Source: Malus domestica (Eukaryota > Streptophyta > Magnoliopsida > Rosales > Rosaceae). From it: a stretch of DNA of 64,000 nt. Below are positions 57,201-64,000 of this stretch, piece by piece. The stretch spans positions 14,392,001-14,456,000 of the forward strand of contig NC_091671.1 in NCBI RefSeq assembly GCF_042453785.1, read 5' to 3'. A program made the translations under genes and the position numbers. Each line of letters opens with the position of its first letter. The stretch's first letter is position 1. A model generated the notes under the pieces. It did not search any database. It had not been told where the DNA came from and saw nothing but the letters and a program-made list of their open reading frames with translations.

Positions 57201-58590
57201 AGAAGTTTTGGAACATCTCGGATGGACCCTTCTTGGCCCACTTACAAGAGGATTAGTCACTTCTGCATCACAATCTATTCCGACTTCTGATTCTTCACGC
57301 ATGTCTAATTCATCTCTCAGATCTTTAGCATCTAAGACATCATCGCAAAGGATTTGCAAATTAATTAACTTTCTACCAACTGATAATAGATAATACTCCT
57401 TGTCCAAAACCTCATTATAAAAGCCTTTCCACTCTGGTCCTTTTGCATATCCCATAATTGTCAAATACTGGACCAAGTAAACAGGCCAAGTCAATGTATC
57501 AATCAAGTTCCAATCAATGCACCTGCAAATAAATTGAAAACATAATCCCAAAAGTTTAGTAATGGAATGGTAAATACAAACATCAGATATATCTATATAG
57601 AAAAATACTTTACTGCAATTATTTTTCTGTTTTTAAAACATAGTACAAGAAGGGAAACTCGGTTAACACCATATGCAGTATGCACTTGAAGCTAATATGG
57701 CTCCTTCAATATAATGATATTGTAAAAGATCCAATCAACTAATGCACTGAGAGTTGTATGTATATGTACCTCAAACATTTTTGTGCTACCTCTGAGCCAT
57801 CAGATGAGAGTGTTTCAAGATGACCCCTCAAGGCACGCAGCAAAGCAACATGAATTGCATCCAACAATGTGTTTGGAGCACGGCAATTAAGCGACCCCAC
57901 AAAATCATCCAATGTAAATGGGTTCAAGAACAGGGAGATGCTAAATGATCGCAAGAAACCATACACGGAGAAAAGATGTGAAACATATTGCTCTGGCACA
58001 CCTATGGTTCCTGAAGAAGGCGGCAACTGTGGCGGTGGGACAGACGGTGGCTCATCACCAAAACCCATATCCTTATCCCTTGCATACTCACTCGAATCAC
58101 TAGACGAATCATCACCACCTTCAATTTGAATCTCATCACTTTCGATCTTTACTCCACCACCCAACTCACCGAATGCAGGTGAATCAATCCTATCCACCTC
58201 ATGGGCTGATTTTGTCACATTCTTATCCAACCCAGCTGCAGTTTGCCTACTCAATTTCGACACCAAATCATCTAACTTCTTCCTCCTAACGCTCAAACCA
58301 GTGTCAAGATCATCATCACGAACAAGGATGCCACGAATCTCGCCACTCTCCAAGTCCTCGCAATCGCCATCTTCGTAATTAACTCTGTACAACCCGGCAT
58401 CGTAATACACAACTTTCCCAAGAAAAATCCCACTCCTCCCGAAGTCTTTCAACACATATCTACCCACCAACACAATCGACCTTGTCTCAACAACCCGTTT
58501 CTTAGCTTCAGGACCCGATTTCCGGTCCTTTTCATCCTCCGCTTTATGCTTCCTAGGGCGACCCCTTTTTTTAACTACCGGATTGTCCAT
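51285..58590 (-). CDS. PTM: PTM-like DDT domain and PHD-finger protein, 9 exons
   Basis: Exons in coding order: 58590-57770, 57522-56845, 56599-55462, 54519-54234, 54096-53972, 53596-53130, 53036-53008, 52800-52315, 52219-51285; 1654 aa. The Arabidopsis counterpart was proposed as a plastid-envelope-anchored, cleavable transcription regulator in retrograde signalling, a model later disputed. Domains: AT-hook RGRPRK (9-14), Tudor-like segment (about 43-86), DDT (about 200-262), PHD1 (420-461, C4HC3), PHD2 split over exons 7-8 (about 1175-1213), PHD3 (about 1322-1370, with CETCKNWYH made by joining exons 8 and 9), PHD4 at the C-terminus (1607-1654). Residues about 1370-1600 are acidic and linker-like. 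The exon 2 donor is GTATGT at 56844, which keeps frame into exon 3. Exon 7 has only 29 nt. I see no clear membrane span. Confidence 0.93.
53650..53880. mobile_element. 231-bp MITE in the PTM-like intron 5
   Basis: GTTTGGATGTGCTTTTA near the left end is exactly complementary to TAAAAGCACATCCAAAC near the right end. Inside, 'aaaagcgcttt' blocks also pair. Flanks CTTATA and CTTAATA suggest a short imperfect target duplication. The element fills about 60% of the 375-bp intron between exons 5 and 6. The pattern is a common hAT-like MITE of Rosaceae, by memory. Confidence 0.8.
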
Positions 58591-60839
58591 TTAGCCAATC
58601 CGATCGGATTCCAACCCGAAATCAAGCCGCCACAAAAACCCTAAGCTTTTTACCCAAAATTAAAGCCCCTCTCCTATCCCTAAGCAGTAAGATATGGATA
58701 ATACTTCATCTAAAATGCTGCAAAATCCAGGTGGGTTTGGGCAGATCCTGTCGAACCAAAATACAAAAACAATCGAGGAGTGAATCTAAAATTGTTCGAA
58801 CTAAATTCCAATAAAAATAGCATTCAGATTCAAAAAATTGTGCTTTTTTTTGTGTGCTTCTGATTGAGAAAGGGAATAAATATATATGTGCAACTGCGGT
58901 ACCTAGTTAGGGTTTGATAACCGCCATTAGAGACGCCTCTGGGAGCTTTGCGAGAGAGAGAAAGAGAGAGCGCCAAAGAGAGAGCGCCGCAGAGAGAGAG
59001 AGAGAAAAGCCCTGTTGGGAGAAAACAACTGCCTCTCCCCCCTATCCCTGCCCGAGTTAAATTGTCACGCGTGCGGGATATCCATGACTCGGAACTCAGT
59101 TTCTTCACGAGTCGCCAGTTTGAACTCGGACGAGTTGGGGTTATTTAATTTTTTCGTGGCGCAAATTATTGCGGCGCATGTTTACCAAAATTGAAATAAA
59201 TACGTATCGGCAGGTTTTTTTTTTGTGCTGCGGCTCTATGATACTCTGCGGGCCCACTTTTTTTATAACAAAAGTAAGATCCGTTTTTCCATTTAGGAAA
59301 TTTTTTATAGTTCTTTATTTATAATTGAAATTTCTTATATTCGATTCTCCCTAAATACGAACTTGGACACATTATTGTTAGCTCATTGTGAGTCTAAGAC
59401 CTCTCACAATGGGCTAGCATTTTGTCATTTTAGACTAGGGGGTGTTGGAATGTTGAAATTGTTTATAAGAATTTATAGAAGTAAGGGTATTTAATCAAAA
59501 TTTAAAAGGAGTTATTTAAGTTGTAGAATTTTGAATGTGTCCAATCATGATTTTATAAAAGCCATGGTGTACTTAATAAAGATTTGATTTTAAAAGGAAT
59601 TTGAAAATGAAGAATTTATATGGATTTAGAAGGTTTAACAAAACATGCCTCTCTCCCTAGGGTTTATAGGAAATTCACAGTCTATCAAAATCAAAACTTC
59701 ATGAAATTTCATAGATTGTAAATGAATTAAAAAAATTTAAAATCTCAATTGAATACAAGCTCTAATGAAAAATAAAATAATATGTTCATTTGAGTGAGTG
59801 TGATACACCCAGCTTGGCGTTACAAATTCAACCACAATATGAACTTTATAAAATATTATATGCATACAATTACCATTGCATCGAATGTCTTGTTTTCGAC
59901 TCTCTCACCTCCTAATATCACTTGTAACAAACACACACAAATCATTAAATAATATGTTCTTTTTAATAAAAAATTATTTTGCGCTTCAAACTGTCTATAA
60001 CTAGAAAGGAAAATACATTTGTAACGAGTGTAGAATGAAATTTTTGAAATTCTAATAACAGTTCTCTGAATAATGTCCAAGTAAATGAAGTGGAATATTA
60101 AGAAATATTGTACCAAAAATATAAAATATTACAACTCCATGGAAAATTCCACTTTTATGCCTTTCTCTATTCAAAAATCTATGTCGAGACTTGCAAATTA
60201 CTATTTCTATAAAAACAGTACAAACCAAAACTTGTATTTTTGTATTGGCCCCACCACCCAAGACCTAGGCAGCCTATGAGTGTTGATTTTTCCACGTGTC
60301 AGCTAATTAAAACGGATTGTAACAATAGATAGCTGCTTGTATCCGTACCCAATCCATTCCCCAGCATAACTGCTTAGGCGTAATACATATCAGAAAAGTT
60401 GAAAACCCAAAATATTTGCGTATGCGTAGGGTTGACTCAGTCAGAGTAGCGGTGAGTTAACTCAGTAAATCAATCTGACCAGAGTGCATCTTTAAAAGTG
60501 GCCGTGTAGGCATAATGGCACACATTTTCGTTATTTTCCGTTCACTGCTATGCTGAGGAACAAAAAGACACATTATCCAGCAAAATGGCAGGAAAATTTC
60601 CCCTTGTAGAATTCCTCGCCAAAGTTCTTTAAAGTTTCGAATAAATAAATGGTATTTCAAATGTAATTGGTACAAGACACAAAATCAAATGTAAAAGTTT
60701 AGCATATCTGTATCCAATTTTATCCTATCAATGGTTTGGCTTCCTAACTTTAAATATATTTGTTTGGACCTGATTTTGCACACACTCAGTTTATATACTC
60801 TAAGTTGTTGGATAATATAGATATTAAGGATCATGATTA
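58591..60839. other. PTM-like 5' leader and gene-free upstream region
   Basis: 58591-59010 is the likely 5' UTR and core promoter on the minus strand, with CT-rich (GA-rich on plus) tracts at 58945-59005. Beyond, AT-rich DNA without a gene. 59985-60065 carries a decayed copy of half of the MITE at 62226-62334. Confidence 0.45.
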
Positions 60840-61780
60840 GTTTCCGGATAAAGGTTGAATCAATCACATAATCAATTTAGGTTTGGAGTCCTAGTTAAAG
60901 ATGGTAAGACTTGGCGGCCATAGAGTTTCGGCTGAGAATTTTTTCTGAGTATATTCAAAGAGTACATCCGAGAGTTGGAATATTATCAGAATTTTACAAC
61001 TCAACAGAGAGTATGCCAAAGAGTTGGAATATTATTAGAATTTTACAACTCAACAGACTTGGCCATCACGAAATTCACGCCTATAAATATGAGGGTTTGC
61101 AATGTAAATAGCCATTTTACCTCAACAAAACAACTCAAAACACTCCACGTGAAACCCTTGTCACAATCCAAAGAAAAAAACAAAATATCCTAACCCCCTC
61201 TTGTCAACATATATTCTGTTTGGATAAGTAAACAACATTGTGTTTACAACTAGCGACACCTTCAGTTCAGATACGTAAACAACAATATAGCCATAGAACC
61301 AGACGATTTAGGAGTACCTGTTTGGTCGGTTGGTTATCTGTCTAGGTCTCGATTGGTGAAGAGTTCTTAATTCTTTCACCTAAAGAAGTCACTTAATTAG
61401 CCACGGTGAAGTGAGGTGTTCTATGATTGATTACTCTCAGGTGCATTTCATAGTTCAACATTCAGATGATCGAACCACGTTCATTATAAAAGACACTTAT
61501 CTTCTTTGAGTACCTTTGCCTAACAGCTTGATACCAATAAGGCGCACTTATATTCTTATGAATATAGTTGAAGTGACCGAACCCAGAGCGCAAGATCCTA
61601 GACTTCGTAGTGAATTAAGCAACCTTATCTTCAAGTTTTAGAACTTTAGATCGAGAAGTGTTCCTTCCTCTGTTGTAGTTTCTCAAGTGCAGAAGTTAGC
61701 AGTGCATTCGACACAATCATCCCCACATTATTCTACTAGCCTGACCGAGCGTGGTCACGAGTTGGTACGGCCACATTCAT
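60840..61780 (+). mobile_element. LTR-retrotransposon fragment, family A copy 4
   Basis: The layout follows 4370-5300: a 'cctataaatatgagggt' TATA block (61079-61095), a leader-like stretch, 'ggttatctgtctaggtctcg', 'gtgaagtgaggtgtt', a 'cttcaagttttagaact' zone, then 'gagttggtac.gccacattca'. It is more diverged than the other copies. No coding frame. Confidence 0.55.
60972..61069 (+). repeat. Two-unit tandem repeat, 49-bp period
   Basis: GAGTTGGAATATTATyAGAA, then TTTTACAACTCAACAGA, starts at 60972 and again at 61021. The second unit is partial. It lies in the upstream part of the family A copy. Confidence 0.85.
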
Positions 61781-61786
61781 TAGAAG

Positions 61787-62220
61787 TAGGGATGACATTT
61801 CAAACTGTTAAACCTAATAACCATAGATAGCCACCTGAATTGAATAGATTTTGGGATGAAAATTCGTGTATATTTTGGACACAAGGAAAAACTGGAATTG
61901 TTATTCGATTATGGTTTCAGATATGGATACAGGGGTCCCCGATCTTTATCCATCCCTGAATCAGACCCAAATATATAAGTATAATATATAATATTCACCG
62001 AACCTTTTACCTTGACAATTACAAAAGTTGCATTTTGTGGGAAAGTTTAAAAGTTTTGAATAAAAAACAATGAGAATTCAATGGTGTTTATGAGACAGAT
62101 CAAAGATCAGCCAACATCATCAATATTTTAATTTCAATGCTCTAATTTTAAAATTCAATACTCTAATTTATCCTCACAAGTTTTAGAATTATTTGACAAT
62201 TTGTTTTGTCTTTCTTCTTA
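61787..62220 (+). repeat. Broken copy of the 879-3594 element
   Basis: 'gtagggatgacatttcaaac' and the following 'atattttgg', 'ttattcgattatg' and 'tacaggggtccccgat' parallel 879-1030. Then 'cattttgtgggaaagtt', 'aaaagttttga' and 'agatcaaagatcagccaaca' parallel 3208-3290. The two parts are adjacent here, so the DNA between them in the first copy is inserted or lost here. Confidence 0.6.
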
Positions 62221-62225
62221 GGAAT

Positions 62226-62334
62226 TGTTATTGGCACTCCAAAAATCTCATTTTGCACCCCAATTTTTCTATAATTAGAAAGAAAAATACACTTGTAAGA
62301 AGTGTAGAATGAGAATTTTGGAGTGCTAATAACA
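62226..62334. mobile_element. 109-bp MITE with long inverted repeats
   Basis: TGTTATTGGCACTCCAAAAA at the left and the complement of the right end (TGTTATTAGCACTCCAAAAT) match over about 27 bp with two mismatches. The whole unit folds into a hairpin. A decayed half-copy is at 59985-60065. Target duplication is not clear. Confidence 0.75.
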
Positions 62335-64000
62335 GTTTCCTTCTTGTTTAGTGGTTGTTGTATTTGCTTTTGTTATCATTTTCTTTTTTTTTCAGTGGAC
62401 TAATTTATCATATTTGGCTTATTGGTTGGATGTGGATATTTTGACACACCCCGATCCTAGAATCAAGGCGTGCTGGCCATCACGTGAGTGTGACGTAATC
62501 AAAAGTGTGACGCGGAAGTAATGGATAAGAGAAATACGAAGAAATAAAAACCAAATACTAACAATACTAACCAAGCAACGTGCTAGAGTAAGTTTAAGTG
62601 TGAAACACACATATTCAGAGCATAATTACTAGGTGCAGTCAAGTAAGACCATAACTAAGTTACAACACCCGAAGGTGAGTCCTACATTTATGTAGTATGT
62701 TAGTACGCCGTGGAAATCCTCGTGGGCCACCAACGCTGCTAACTAGAACCTGGAGGGGCGCAAACCAAAATTGAGTGGGTCAGTAAAACAAAGCTTTTTG
62801 AAAATATTTCAATTAATAACATTTCTAACCCCTCGCTGTAAAACCTGTATACTTTCCCAGAAAATAACATAATATATATAAAAATCTTCATATATCTCAA
62901 ATCACAATTCTTTATAAAAAATCAGAAAGTATGCCATACTATAAATGTCAATAACAGAATAAGGATGCATCAATATAACAGGTGAAATAATGAATCAACC
63001 GGAGACCCTGCAGTTGGTCATGTACGGTTAATTCTAAAGCTCAATATCCAATCCAACCGGAGTCACCGCAGTGACCTGTACGGCGCTACTCTGCACATAA
63101 ATCGGAACTACCTGAAGTAGTCTGTACGATAAGAAAGGTGTAAGAATACACTCTAGTGCTTCTCTCATTAACAACTGTATAATAATCTAAAATCACCTAC
63201 AGTCGGAACCACTCTATGGTCTGTACGACATGTCGGAACCCTCTCATGGTCTGTACGACATGCACCTACTTAGATCCAAGGTGAGCGTGCGGTGCAGGGT
63301 GAATAATATAAGCACTAACACCAGGGGTGCAGGTTTGAGCTTTCAATACAATTCACATCACAATAAATTACATGATTAACATAAAACTCACCTAATACTC
63401 ACATGTGCGTCCACATCACCATTTAACGTATATATGCATCAAATACTAATTCATATCATTCATAATATGCATGCATGGCATTTTAAAAACATACTTTCAT
63501 TTAAATTCAATTTCTGGGAAATTCAGTAGTATATAGGTAATAACAGAAAATAACTGCCCACTCACTGGTAAGTCGAAGGGTCGTAACCCCCGTGACGTCC
63601 TTGAATGCACTTGTCCTCGGGATAGGTATCACCTATATGCGAAACAACTATAAAAATGTTAATTAAAGCACATAACCGACAATTCGAAATAACTTCTCAT
63701 ACGATGCTCAATTTGGGTATATGAATATACCACAATGACCTACTTGACGTCACGGACGTCGAGGTATCTTTAGAAAAAAATTTCGAGGCCGCACGCACCC
63801 CCACGCGCCGGGAGGGGCACGGACCCACGCGCCCCCACGCACGTCACCTTCTTCCTCCAGTCGCCGGACTGGTTTTGCCGATCGCCGAAAAACTGGAGAT
63901 TTTTCAATCTCCTTGTTCTCCATCATTCCTCCACCATTTCTTACGTATAATATATCATAATGAAGATCTTGACGAGATGAACACATCCATACCTGCCTCG
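62335..64000. repeat. Probable gypsy-type LTR region, running off the window
   Basis: TGACACACCCCGATCC at 62442 is a gypsy-like LTR start. Further in, short repeated motifs 'ggtctgtacgacatg' (63213-63230 and 63249-63262) and 'cggaac' recur, and a GC-rich block 63785-63845 resembles the one in the LTR at 20203-21150. No intact polyprotein frame; the minus frame 63750-63986 reflects GC-rich low complexity. Confidence 0.45.

Noticed and set aside
63750..63986. A 78-codon minus-strand frame
   Set aside because: GC-rich, proline/arginine low-complexity sequence inside an LTR-like repeat.

Overview
This is plant nuclear DNA. Several multi-exon genes with GT-AG introns, a nuclear tRNA-Ser and an AT-rich background carry a dense layer of transposons. 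The repeat set points to a Rosaceae tree of the apple/pear group: a Cassandra-type TRIM retrotransposon with 5S rRNA-derived LTRs, an Au-like SINE tail, and dispersed repeats I recognise from apple and pear. The species call is an inference. No bacterial, viral or organellar block was seen.

Layout. (1) 1-6.3 kb is repeat-rich: a candidate Mutator-like element (879-3594) with insertions inside it, a complete Cassandra (1873-2528) and copies of an LTR family in both orientations. (2) 6.5-9.5 kb (+): UDP-D-apiose/UDP-D-xylose synthase, 9 exons, 389 aa. (3) 9.5-12.2 kb: repeats and a small gene for an 88-residue protein with one membrane segment. (4) 12.2-24.8 kb: gene-poor, with a foldback MITE, a Harbinger-like element, a CACTA remnant split by a TG...CA insertion that is itself split by a hAT element, and a partial Cassandra. 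(5) 24.9-27.8 kb (+): an NPH3/RPT2-family BTB protein, 3 exons, 634 aa. (6) 29.57-29.65 kb (+): tRNA-Ser(GCU), with a degenerate copy of its 3' half just downstream. (7) 29.9-34.2 kb (+): a chloroplast RETICULATA-RELATED (DUF3411) protein, 7 exons, 416 aa. (8) 37.8-49.6 kb (+): the alpha subunit of the AP-2 clathrin adaptor, 27 exons, 1020 aa. (9) 51.3-58.6 kb (-): a PTM-like DDT/PHD protein, 9 exons, 1654 aa, convergent with AP-2 alpha. (10) 58.6-64 kb: repeats again.

The genes do not form a pathway or cluster. They are independent loci: cell-wall nucleotide-sugar synthesis, a BTB signalling adaptor, a plastid envelope protein, endocytosis and a chromatin reader. Exon chains were built by hand from splice consensus, phase continuity and family knowledge; each closes in frame at a length that fits its family.

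I did not find a convincing new molecular system. The observations most worth checking are the three-level nested transposon at 16.3-19.6 kb with a possible captured gene fragment, the gypsy-like/Cassandra junction at a primer-binding site, the tRNA-Ser 3'-half duplication next to the plastid gene, and the lack of visible membrane segments in the C-terminal part of the PTM-like protein.
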